Positions 36,304 through 47,600 of a DNA stretch of 64,000 bases are shown here, in pieces (the first letter of the stretch is position 1; each line of letters opens with the position of its first letter). The stretch lies in contig NC_016041.1 in assembly GCF_000226565.1 (NCBI RefSeq), forward strand, positions 3,720,001 to 3,784,000, in the 5' to 3' direction. Under the pieces are notes generated by a model. It saw nothing but the letters and a program-made list of their open reading frames with translations. It was not told the DNA's origin and did no database searches. A program made the translations under genes and the position numbers. Source of the stretch: Glaciecola nitratireducens FR1064. Lineage in GTDB: Bacteria; Pseudomonadota; Gammaproteobacteria; Enterobacterales; Alteromonadaceae.

Positions 36304-37103
36304 ATTTTCCTTGCTTCGTCACTTTCTCTGGGGGATTGTTTGTCTGCCTCTAACAAAGTATCGATATTTTTCTCAAGTGTTAACAAATAATCGTCGATAC
36401 TCCACGCTAGCTTTTGACCACTGGCAATCAGTTCAATCCCACAGATTAAGTCCTGTTTAGTTTCGAACTGCAGATCCATGTCAGCATGAAACATTGTCTT
36501 AATTGCTTCTTGGATTTTTATTCGCAGCTTCTGCGGCACATCAAATGCGCTTCGAACAAGCGCAGGCTCAGTTCCTGATGTTGCTTTTAATGCCTGTGTT
36601 ATGCCAGCTTTCACTGGTGCTGTTAATTCATTCAGCGTTTTTATAAAAACTGCGACCACTTGCTCTTCTAAATTTGCGCTGGCTAAGTCCTTCAATGTTT
36701 TTCGAGTGATAGCCAAAACTTCTTGTGCGGCTTTTGAACTCAGTGTGTGTTTCAGCTTGTGTGCATCTAACGCTAAGTTCTGCTCATATTTAAGTCGCTC
36801 AGCTTGCGCATCTTGTCTCGCTTTTTCAACTAAACGCTGATGCTCGTTATCAGCCTCAGCTATCGCTTTGTGCATCAGTTTGGCGCGCTCTTGTTCAAAT
36901 TTTTCATTTTTACTGTGAAATTTTTCACGCTCGCTTTCTGCCTTTTCTTGTTGCGCGGCGCCATCAGCAAGCTGCGCCTTAATGCGTTGCTCACGAGCAT
37001 CAATAGCATGTAATATGGGTTTATATAAATATCGCTTTAGCAGCCATACCAATAAGAAAAAATTAATTGCTTGAGCTGCAACCGTAAACCAATCAATTAA
37101 CAT
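36300..37103 (-). CDS. atpF: N-type ATPase b subunit with delta-like C-terminal domain
   Basis: 267 aa, longer than an ordinary b subunit (about 156). A single N-terminal membrane helix ([25 protein letters not shown]) leads to a long charged coiled coil (about 35–150). The last about 90 residues, with [11 protein letters not shown] and [22 protein letters not shown], resemble the C-terminal part of the delta subunit. No separate atpH exists in the cluster, so this protein probably serves as both peripheral stalk and delta. It starts 3 bp after atpE. Confidence 0.9.
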   Translation of the reverse strand: MLIDWFTVAAQAINFFLLVWLLKRYLYKPILHAIDAREQRIKAQLADGAAQQEKAESEREKFHSKNEKFEQERAKLMHKAIAEADNEHQRLVEKARQDAQAERLKYEQNLALDAHKLKHTLSSKAAQEVLAITRKTLKDLASANLEEQVVAVFIKTLNELTAPVKAGITQALKATSGTEPALVRSAFDVPQKLRIKIQEAIKTMFHADMDLQFETKQDLICGIELIASGQKLAWSIDDYLLTLEKNIDTLLEADKQSPRESDEARKI

Positions 37104-37106
37104 TTG

Positions 37107-37388
37107 TTAGTTTCCTGCGCTTTGCGCAATCGCATGATTCCAGAAAGGATTCGCAAAAATCAGGATCATCGACACTACGAAACAGTAAATGGCCGTAGAT
37201 TCAATCATCGCTAAACCCACGAACAATGTTCGTGTAATGGTAGCCGATGCATCAGGCTGCTGTGCTAACGCGCTCAATGCGGTTGCTACCGCGCGTCCCT
37301 CACCCAATGCCGGACCAAGGGAACCAAAACAAATAGTAATGCCTGATATAACGATTGAAGCCACCGCTATCATTGTCATGCTGTCCAT
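37107..37388 (-). CDS. atpE: N-type ATPase c subunit
   Basis: 93-aa hairpin of two membrane helices forming the rotor ring. Helix 2 carries the ion-binding MIESTAIY: Glu63, Ser64, Thr65 and Tyr68 align with the Na+-ligand set of the Ilyobacter tartaricus c subunit (E65, S66, T67, Y70 from memory). Helix 1 has GPALGEGRA with Glu30 where that protein has Gln32. A second carboxylate in the site is a feature of N-ATPase rings. Na+ coupling is usually proposed, but two carboxylates also leave H+ coupling possible. GAGGAAACAAT precedes the ATG. Confidence 0.94.
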   Translation of the reverse strand: MDSMTMIAVASIVISGITICFGSLGPALGEGRAVATALSALAQQPDASATITRTLFVGLAMIESTAIYCFVVSMILIFANPFWNHAIAQSAGN

Positions 37389-37471
37389 ATTGTTTCCTCA
37401 ATTAAACGTTAAATATTTTTTCTTTTGTGTCGAAACCCGACTTAATTAATAGTGCTACTTGCTTAAACCTT

Positions 37472-38158
37472 CTATGTCTTTAGCTCCTCGGCTAAGCGCG
37501 AACGAGTGGCAGCTGCAATATAGACCGCAGCCAAAATACTAAAGATATATGCTTGTACCATACCGGTCAGCAGCCCGAGTGCCGTCATGACTATTGGGAA
37601 AATAAATGGTGTGATGGTTAACAAAATACCGATAATCATTGCGCCACTCATCATATTGCCAAATAAACGCACAGCCAGAGCTAAGGTGCGCGACAGTTCA
37701 CTAATAACGTTAAAGGGCAGCATCAGCACCGTGGGTTGCATATAGGAATTAAGGTATTTGCCGAGTCCGCGCTCAGCGATACCAAAAATCGGTACCGCAA
37801 TAAACACGGTTAAGGCTAGGGCCATTGTTGTCGACAAGGACGCTGTAGGGGGCTCATAGCCAGGAATAATAGTACAAACGCTGGCTGCCACTAGAAACAA
37901 AAATAAAGTCCCTAAAAAACCTAAATATTTATTAGCCTCATGCAAACCAACATCTTTTATTTGTTGTTCGATACCCGTGACAATAATTTCTAGAAAATTC
38001 TGCCAACGTGAACGCGCTAATTCCTTGGAAAGTTTCCGGGTGATGAGCAGGGAGCTAATCGTCAATAGAAGCATTAAGCCCCAAGTGAAAACAATTGTGG
38101 CGTTCAATTTGAGAAATCCGAACTGCCAATAAACGATCATGTCAGGACTAAGATCCAT
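37472..38158 (-). CDS. atpB: N-type ATPase a subunit
   Basis: 228 aa from the ATG at 38158, which has GGGGGT 7 nt upstream. Stator membrane subunit that forms the ion half-channels next to the c-ring. The essential arginine lies in ISELSRTLALAVRLFGNMMSG, and the late helix GLLTGMVQAYIFSILAAVYIA is conserved. It overlaps atpR by 11 bp. Short N-terminal extracytoplasmic segment compared with housekeeping AtpB. Confidence 0.94.
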   Translation of the reverse strand: MDLSPDMIVYWQFGFLKLNATIVFTWGLMLLLTISSLLITRKLSKELARSRWQNFLEIIVTGIEQQIKDVGLHEANKYLGFLGTLFLFLVAASVCTIIPGYEPPTASLSTTMALALTVFIAVPIFGIAERGLGKYLNSYMQPTVLMLPFNVISELSRTLALAVRLFGNMMSGAMIIGILLTITPFIFPIVMTALGLLTGMVQAYIFSILAAVYIAAATRSRLAEELKT

Positions 38159-38489
38159 CTTGGACCCCCTTACTTGAGACCGACGATTTTGCTTCAATCG
38201 AACGAGTACCCTGAGTAATCAACAAGCGTGCAGTCAGAAAACCAAGCAAACACAAGAGTAAACGCTGCCATGCTGCGCCAACTAAGTCACTTGAAAGGAC
38301 CAAGTAAAAGCCGCCTACGGTTAGTCCCATGCGCAGTAGCAAACTGCTTAACATCCATAATGCAGGGTGAGCAGAAAATAAGCCTTTGCGAACCGTCCAC
38401 CATAAGCCACCAAAGAAAAAAACACCTAATCCAACACCAATACACCATATGACCAACAAAGCTGTTATTGTTTGATACAGTTCGCTCAT
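38148..38489 (-). CDS. atpR: N-ATPase accessory membrane protein AtpR
   Basis: 113-aa protein with three hydrophobic helices; a conserved Arg lies in the middle one (SLLLRMGLTVGGFYLV). AtpR is found only in N-ATPase operons, between atpQ and atpB, and is thought to help assemble the c-ring or fill the role of AtpI. Position and features fit; function is from family knowledge. Its last bases overlap the atpB start. Confidence 0.88.
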   Translation of the reverse strand: MSELYQTITALLVIWCIGVGLGVFFFGGLWWTVRKGLFSAHPALWMLSSLLLRMGLTVGGFYLVLSSDLVGAAWQRLLLCLLGFLTARLLITQGTRSIEAKSSVSSKGVQDGS

Positions 38490-38500
38490 GCTTTTTTCCT

Positions 38501-38950
38501 CTACTTTTTCGTTGTTTTCTTCTCTTGACTGGCTTCTTTATTCACTGAGTCCTGCTCATGTTCTTCAGCGCTGGTTTGCTCTGTAGTGCTTTTATCAGAA
38601 CTGGTCGCATTGCTATTGCTAACTTCATTTTCAGGAGCATGGATCGCCCTCTCTTCTTTTGAGACCCAATGCCATGCATTGAAGCAACCCATTGCCAGTC
38701 CAGCGACCAAAAGGGCCAAAGTCCACGATCTTTCACTCGGATGGTATGTATCAATGTAGATGCCTAAACCAGCGCCCAATAGTGTCGGTACGGCAACCGA
38801 CCAGCCAATTAAACCCATCATCCCTAAACCGAGCCAAACCTTTTGCTCTGGTTGGCGCCGTGCATGCAGCTTTCGCGCTGCTTTTACACCCACTTCTGTA
38901 GTCATCGTCCGTGGCGTATTCTTCGGTTCTTGTTGTTTTTCTTCCGTCAT
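38501..38950 (-). CDS. atpQ: N-ATPase accessory protein AtpQ (AtpI-like)
   Basis: 149 aa. A basic N terminus, two membrane helices (about 38–64 and 74–95) with SVAVPTLLGAGLGIYIDTYHP, and an unusually long acidic, polar C-terminal tail of about 45 residues (Ser/Thr/Glu/Lys-rich) that family members usually lack. The central GxGxGxxxD-like stretch marks the AtpI/AtpQ fold. Upstream the first 16 bp of the gene are repeated three more times, giving extra ATGs (separate entry). Confidence 0.85.
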   Translation of the reverse strand: MTEEKQQEPKNTPRTMTTEVGVKAARKLHARRQPEQKVWLGLGMMGLIGWSVAVPTLLGAGLGIYIDTYHPSERSWTLALLVAGLAMGCFNAWHWVSKEERAIHAPENEVSNSNATSSDKSTTEQTSAEEHEQDSVNKEASQEKKTTKK

Positions 38951-38998
38951 GTTTTTCTTATGTCATGTTTTTCTTGTGTCATGTTTTTCTTGTGTCAT
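38935..38998 (-). repeat. Four-copy 16-bp repeat carrying the atpQ start codon
   Basis: On the minus strand the unit ATGACACAAGAAAAAC (with small variations) occurs at 38998–38983, 38982–38967, 38966–38951 and 38950–38935; the last copy is the true start of atpQ. Reading from the second ATG gives an 11-codon frame whose TGA overlaps the atpQ ATG as ATGA; the first ATG gives a similar 11-codon frame ending on the third ATG. These may act as short leader frames coupled to atpQ translation. Confidence 0.8.
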
Positions 38999-39098
38999 AG
39001 TTTTGGCCTCACTAATATTGGCTAAGAATGCTAACAGTGGGCAATGGCTATCAATCTTTACTAGTTTGTTACCCCTATTTTTGCTTACTTTAGTTAGA

Positions 39099-39488
39099 TT
39101 AAGGCTTGTTTATCTTGGCGAATCGATGCAAAAAGCTGCTTTCCAATTTCGCCATGACTCTGCGCACTTGCAGCGCTTGCTCATCCATTGCCAAAAATTC
39201 TTTTTCTACCACGTCGCGCAGTTTTTCTAGATCAGCATCCATCATGGCATTACGCACCGACACCAGCACATCGGCACCTGTTTTAACTAACACGCCCTCA
39301 TCTAGTGCTACAAATACTTCATCTTTTTTTTCTGTTGTAAAAGCCAAAATACCAGGTGGCAAGGGTGCCACGCAGTCAAGTCTATGTGGTAAAAAGCCAT
39401 ACGCTCCTTCATATGTTTCGACCTCGATGTGAGTAACATCTTGTCTGTCTAGCAAGATATGATGAGGCAAAAGCAGCTTAAGGTGCAT
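39099..39488 (-). CDS. atpC: N-type ATPase epsilon subunit
   Basis: 129 aa from ATG 39488 (MHLKLLLPHHILLD); an ATG at 39503 overlapping the atpD stop by 8 bp is an equally reasonable start. A beta-sandwich domain of F1 epsilon (ETYEGAYGFLPHRLDCVAPLPPG) precedes a C-terminal helix pair. It connects gamma to the c-ring and may regulate hydrolysis. A 148-bp gap with the 16-bp repeats separates it from atpQ, the largest gap in the operon. Confidence 0.9.
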   Translation of the reverse strand: MHLKLLLPHHILLDRQDVTHIEVETYEGAYGFLPHRLDCVAPLPPGILAFTTEKKDEVFVALDEGVLVKTGADVLVSVRNAMMDADLEKLRDVVEKEFLAMDEQALQVRRVMAKLESSFLHRFAKINKP

Positions 39489-39495
39489 GTACACT

Positions 39496-40971
<1,476 letters not shown>

Positions 40972-41412
40972 TTAAATATTGTCATGCATGCGCACTGCTA
41001 GCACGTCCTGCTTAACCCCATGTAAAACTGCATTTGCGGTTGAACCAAGCAGGAGTTTGATACCGCTGCGTCCATGCGTACCAATAACAATTAAATCAGC
41101 GTGTTCTTCATTTGCAAACTTCTTAATTTGCTCTGCAATATCACCCAATTTAACGTGGACATTTTGCGCAGGAATACCAAATTTTTTGGCAATCTGCTGA
41201 AGCCGCTTCATCGCTTTTTTCATATTGTCTGCATCACTCAGTTCTTTCGTACTCATGCCATATAAGTAAGGCTGAACATAAACAGATGGAAGCGTAACAA
41301 AAAGCAAATTCAAATCGTCCTTCGATTCCGCTATTTTTAATGCGCGGTGGATCACGTTTTCATATTCTGTATGGAAATCGATAGCGATTAGTATTTTTCT
41401 ATAGTTACTCAT
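40972..41412 (-). CDS. Universal stress protein (UspA family)
   Basis: 146 aa, single Usp domain. ILIAIDFH at the start and GTHGRSGIKLLLGSTANAVL at about 111–130 match the ATP-binding G2xG9xG(S/T) motif, so it probably binds ATP. AGAGGATAAGG precedes the ATG. It is the first gene before atpD, 21 bp apart and same strand, so it is likely co-transcribed with the N-ATPase; the shared promoter would lie in 41413–41687, divergent from the glucan synthase. Confidence 0.92.
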   Translation of the reverse strand: MSNYRKILIAIDFHTEYENVIHRALKIAESKDDLNLLFVTLPSVYVQPYLYGMSTKELSDADNMKKAMKRLQQIAKKFGIPAQNVHVKLGDIAEQIKKFANEEHADLIVIGTHGRSGIKLLLGSTANAVLHGVKQDVLAVRMHDNI

Positions 41413-41687
41413 GGCCTTATCCTCTAAGCAAAAAGACTGATTAAAAAGTATTCGTTACTATCAGCAGATCATAATGCATTCAAGATGACCGTTCTGTGCG
41501 GTAGCGCGCAAAGTCAAGCCCAGCCTACAAAAGTAACCTTGCTATCTAATGTGCGCATTCGCACAGACAATTGGCAAGCTTCCAAGCAAACTAACAGATA
41601 CGCTCAGAAGAATCGGCACAAAAACGCTAGGCAAAGCGCTCTAATAGCGACCTACGTGTATTTAGCCATTAAACATAAGCAAATCAT
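41413..41687. promoter_or_regulatory. Divergent intergenic region between usp/N-ATPase and glucan synthase
   Basis: 275 bp separating the minus-strand usp-atp operon from the plus-strand glucan synthase gene. Both promoters must be here if the operons are controlled locally. A small frame at 41485–41691 looks non-coding. I could not identify a specific regulator site. Confidence 0.4.
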
Positions 41688-44600
41688 ATGAATGTAAAAA
41701 CTTCTCTCAATAAAATATTTCGTCGTTTCACGCAATTGCGATGGAAGCCAAAATCACCTCTGCCAGTTCAGCAGACGCCAATGAGAGCAGAGTTACTCAA
41801 TACAGAGCAAATGAAAAAGCATGCAATAGCTTTGGCGAAAAGGCATGAAATTGACCGCTTTAATACTCGTGATCAGCTTTTGAGCCGTCTAGATTCAAAT
41901 GAACAAGTTCTCATCGACACCAATCATTTATTGGCGAATGCCATAAAGTCTAAGCAAACTATCGCTCCCTCTGGCGAATGGTTATTAGATAATTTTTATC
42001 TCATTGAGGAGCAAATCCGCACTGCTCGCTTGCATCTGCCCAAAGGCTATAGCAAAGAACTTCCACGATTGGCAAAAGGAAATTCATCCGGCCTACCTCG
42101 TGTCTACGATATTGCGCTTAATGTTATTTCCCATGGTGATGGACGTGTAGATGCAGAAATTTTTGCTCATTTTGTTGAAGCTTACCAAACAGTTACACCG
42201 CTGAAGTTAGGTGAGTTATGGGCAATTCCGATCATGTTAAGGTTGGCATTAATTGAGAATTTGCGGCGCGCGAGTGTTCGAATTACAACGTCTCGTCAGT
42301 ATGTGAATTTGGCTCAGCAATGGGCTCATAAAATGCTTGAAATGGCAGAAAACGACCCTCAAAACTTGATTTTAGTGATTGCCGATATGGCTCGTTCTAA
42401 GCCCCTATTAAGCAGCGCTTTCGTGGCTGAGTTAACGCGAAAACTGCAGGGACACGGCTCGGCTCTTGCACTACCTCTAACGTGGATTGAGCAAAAACTG
42501 GCAGAATCAAGTTTAACCATCGAACAAATGATTCAAATAGAAACCCAACAGCAGGCAGCAGACCAAGTATCAGTTAGCAACACAATTGGTAGTCTGCGGT
42601 GGCTAACTGCGATGGATTGGCGAGACTTTGTTGAAGCCAATAGTAGAGTTGAACAAATTTTACGACAAGACCAATCTGGGCATTATAGTGCAATGGACTT
42701 TGCTACACGTGACAGCTACCGTCAAGTAGTCGATAGATTAGCCAAGCGATGTTCATATTCTGAAATTGAAATAGCCAAAAAAGCATTAGCATTAACACAG
42801 GAAGATACGAGTGAAGTCAAAGGTGCCAAAGAGCCAACTGGGCATGTGGGTTATTACTTGGTTGACCGCGGCATTACTCAGTTAGAAAGTGAAATTAAAG
42901 TAAAGAAAAGTATAAGGACTCGCATACGCTTCTTTGTTCGCGGTATGCCACTCATTCTTTATCTCGGTTCTATTGCAGGTTTAACTGGGTTATCGAGCAT
43001 TGCTTTGTTTGCTCTTGCTGGCCAAATAGATATTACCGATTGGCGGTTTCTGTTATTGGGATTCGTTTCATTATTGTCCGCTAGTCAACTAGCATCAGCA
43101 CTCGTTAATTGGCTTGCTACAATCTTGGTAGAGCCCAAGCGGATGCCGCGCATGGACTACTCCAAAGGCTTACCACCAGCAATGCAAACATTGGTCGTTA
43201 TTCCAAGTATGCTGAGCAGCGCCCAAGGCATTGAATCATTGTTAGAAATACTGGAAGTCAGGTTTTTAGGAAATCGCGACCAACATTTACATTTTGCTCT
43301 GCTAACCGACTTCCATGATGCACCTGAAAAAACTCAAGCGTCAGACCAAGCATTGCTGCAACAAGCGCGGGCGGGCATAGAGCAACTGAACGCAAAATAT
43401 CCGGTGTCGACACCGTCATTGCCTGATCAAGCCGAGCGCTTCTTTCTTTTGCATCGTCCACGCACTTGGAATAAGCAAGAAAAGTCGTGGATGGGCTGCG
43501 AACGTAAACGAGGTAAATTAGGGGACTTAAACGCGTTGCTGCGCGGAAAACACAGGGAACGATTCAGTTTAATTGTTGGTAATATTAGCGCACTTACGCA
43601 AGTCAAATATGTCATCACGCTGGATACCGACACACTACTTCCAAGAGACTGCGCCCATCAGTTAGTAGGAGCAATGGCGCACCCGCTCAATCAACCTCGT
43701 TTTGATAGTCAAAAACAGTGTGTCATTGGTGGCTATGGTATTTTACAACCGCGCATGGCGGCCAGTATTTCTGGAAAAAACCCATCGCGCTATTCGCAAC
43801 TATGCGGTGAAGAGCCCGGGATTGATCCCTACACCCGTTCAATATCTGACGTTTATCAGGATCTATTCGGGGAGGGGTCTTATATTGGCAAGGGTATCTA
43901 TGATCTAGATGCATTTGAAAGCTCGCTCAACAATCGTTTACCAGAAAATCAAATACTCAGTCATGACTTACTAGAAGGTTGCTATACCCGTTCAGGCTTG
44001 CTGAGCGACGTACATATGTATGAAGAATATCCCAGTCGCTATGACGTTGACATGTGCCGAAGAGAGCGCTGGATAAGAGGTGACTGGCAGATAGCACATT
44101 GGTTATTACCTTGGGTGCCTGACGCCACTGGAAATAGCATTCATAATCCCTTGTCACCGTTATCTCGCTGGAAGATATTCGACAATTTGCGTCGCAGTAT
44201 CGAGCCATTGGCTATCATGCTGACCTTGTTAATGGGCTGGTGGCTAGTGCCGAACGCCACAACTTGGACATTTGCCGTTCTTGCCATTTTTTTCTTGCCA
44301 CCTGTTTTTACTGCCTTAATCGCTGCTTATAGAAAGCCGAATGAAATGCGAATTAGTCACCATTTACATTCCGTTTTGCGTGATTTTGTGCATCAACTTG
44401 CGCAAGCTGGATTTAGAATAGCTTGCCTCCCCCACGAAGCCGTTTTTAATGTCTCCGCGATTTTGCGCAGTATTTGGCGGATGCTGTTTACTCGTCGTCG
44501 TTTACTAGAATGGCAACTAAGTGAAGAACAGCCCAAGCAAGGAAGCAATGAGCTTTTGAGGAGCTTCCGCACAATGTGGGCAGCGCCAACTATTGCGATT

Positions 44601-47600
44601 TTCAGTGCCTTCATTATCATTAGTGTATACACGCAAAAAACCGACAGCGGCTTTGTTTGGTCCACTGATAGTATAAGCAACCTAGTCGCACTTTTTCCTA
44701 TATTACTACTGTGGTTTTTTTCTCCAGCTGTAGCTTGGTGGCTTAGCCTTCCTCAGTTTCGCCTTGAAACCACGCTCGAACCGGAACAAACTGCTTTTTT
44801 GCATAATATCGCGCGCAAAACATGGGCTTTTTTTGACCACTTCAGTTCAATTGACGACAATTGGTTAATCCCTGATAATTTTCAAGAACAACCCGGTCCA
44901 GTAACAGCACATCGTACTTCACCTACTAATATTGGATTATCATTGTTGGCAAGCGTAAGTGCCTATGATTTTGGTTTTATTCCTGCAGGAGTCTTGCTAC
45001 AACGATGCACTGACTGTTTTACCACCTTAGATAAATTAGATCGCCACAAAGGACATTTCTATAATTGGTACGATACACAGTCATTGGAGGTGCTGCCGCC
45101 AAGATATATTTCATCGGTAGACAGTGGGAACCTAGCCGGACATTTATTAACCTTACGCTTGGCACTGCTAGAACTCCCCGACCAAAGCATATTTCATCCA
45201 CGGGTTTATTCGGGTATCAGTACAACTCTCGATATTGTGGAAAACTCATATTCTGATGAACAGCAGCATTTCAAGTCTGCGTCAAATTCGAATGAAGACT
45301 TCAATTTCCCGTCAGATGCAATACTGGCGATGCGCAAATTACTAAACTCCATTAGACCGCAAAAAGCATTTAGCATTCAGCAAGTTGTTTTACACCTAAT
45401 AACCCTCTCTGATGCTGCAGAAACAATCAAAACTAGTCTGCAAAGCGGATTGCATAATGTAACGCTTTCACAAAGTAAGCGTTGGGCGGAAGATCTTCAT
45501 CAACAGTGTCTCTCAGCACTACAAGAATTGCGTTTACTTACTCCTTGGCTCAGCCTACAACATGCTCCTCGTAACTTAGCATCCTTTGCCAAACCATTTA
45601 TGCAAGAGAGTAAAATATGTACTATGCGCCAGCTTAGTGAAGCTTGCAGTAAGTACATACTCACTATCGATTTACAGCTTGCATTAGAGATAACTGAACA
45701 AGATCGTCAATGGCTGAAGGCCCTTCGGGAACACGTCACGGTCGGTTTAGAAGTTGCTAAACAACGTATTACAACAAGCGAACAGCTAGCAGAGAGAGCA
45801 AGCAAATTTGCTGATATGGAATTTGCATTTTTATACGACGATACAAGAAATCTTCTGGCTATCGGCTACAACGTTGACGACCAAAGACGCGATACGAGTT
45901 ATTATGATTTACTAGCGTCAGAAGTACGATTAGGCAGTTTTGTTGCCATTGCACAAGGTCAGCTGCCTCAAGAAAGCTGGTTTGCTTTGAGCCGGTTGCA
46001 AACCAGCGCGGGCGGCGAGCCTGTATTGGTTTCATGGAGCGGTTCCATGTTTGAGTATCTTATGCCTATGCTGGTTATGCCGACATACCCTGGCACCTTA
46101 CTTGAGCAAACATGTCGTGCTGCCGTTGCCCGCCAAATTGCCTACGGAAAAATGCGAGCAGTGCCGTGGGGTGTTTCCGAATCAGGTTACAATACCGTCG
46201 ACGCCAGTTTAAACTATCAATATAGCGCTTTTGGGGTACCTGGTTTAGGACTCAAAAGAGGGCTATCGGAAGATTTAGTCGTTGCCCCCTATTCATCCGT
46301 TTTAGCGTTAATGGTAGCGCCAGAAGCTGCCTGTGAAAACCTACAAAAACTAGCTGCAAACGGCATGCTCGGTCAGTATGGCTTTTATGAGGCAATTGAT
46401 TATACGAAAGCACGTTTGCTGCATGATCAAACCAGCGCCATTATCCCCTCTTTCATGGCTCATCATCAGGGTATGAGCTTATTAGCACTTTCTTATCATT
46501 TGCTAAAACGCCCTATGCAGCGGCGATTTGAATCTGATCCAATGTTTAAATCTGCTTTGTTACTATTGCAGGAACGCATACCAAAAACTTCAATTTTTCA
46601 ACCACATATTGAACAACATGCCGAAAGCGGCGTACTTTTTGAGCACCCAGAAGTGTCGGTTAATACTCCGATTACAGCTCAAACTTCAGCGCCCGAAGTA
46701 CAGTTGCTTTCAAATGGTAATTATCATGTGATGTTAACCAATACTGGTTCAGGTTATAGTCGCTGGCATGATTTGGCCGTCACACGTTGGCGCGAAGATG
46801 CAACGTGCGAGAATTGGGGAACCTTTATCTATGTTAGAAATACAAGCAGTAATCACTTTTGGTCTGCAACGTATCAACCTACGCTGAAACCAGCGCAATC
46901 ATATGACGCTTTATTTTCAGGAGGACGGGCTGAATTTAGACGCTGCGATCATGATATCGAAACTTATAGTGAAATAGTCGTTTCGCCGGAAGACGACATT
47001 GAACTGCGCCGTATTCGCATTTGTAATCATACCAACACGCACTGTGAACTAGACCTCACTACTTATGCAGAAGTGGTGATGGCTTTACCCTCATCAGATA
47101 ATACGCATCCTTCTTTTAGTAACCTTTTTGTCCAAACAGAAATCATTGCAAACGGTCAGGCCATTTTATGTTCCCGACGAGCACGTGCTGCAGACGAAGA
47201 GACACCTTGGATGTTCCACCTATTAGTGCCTCATGGCAATGGTGACGGCGTAAGCATTGGTAAGGTTTCAAGCACAACAGATCGCTTAGAGTTTATAGGT
47301 CGTGGTCGTTCACTAGTGTCACCACAAGCGCTGCTAGCGTCGGGTGATTTATCAGGAAGTGATGGCTCGGTGCTCGACCCAATCGTGTCCATTCGTTGTC
47401 CATTATCATTAGATTCTGGCTTAACCGCCACCCTAGATTTAGTCACCGGCATGGCTAATAGCCGTGAAGAATGTCTTGCGCTTATCGGTAAATATCAAGA
47501 TCGCCACCTGACCGATAGAGTGCTTGATTTAGCCTGGACGCATAGCAGCGTTGCACTTCATCAAATCAATGTGAATGAATCTGATGTTTTGCTTTATCGC

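Noticed and set aside
41485-41691. 68-codon plus-strand frame upstream of the glucan synthase
   Set aside because: It overlaps the glucan synthase start by four bases and lies in the divergent promoter region; composition is unlike a protein (many Gln, Asn, Lys) and no ribosome site was seen.
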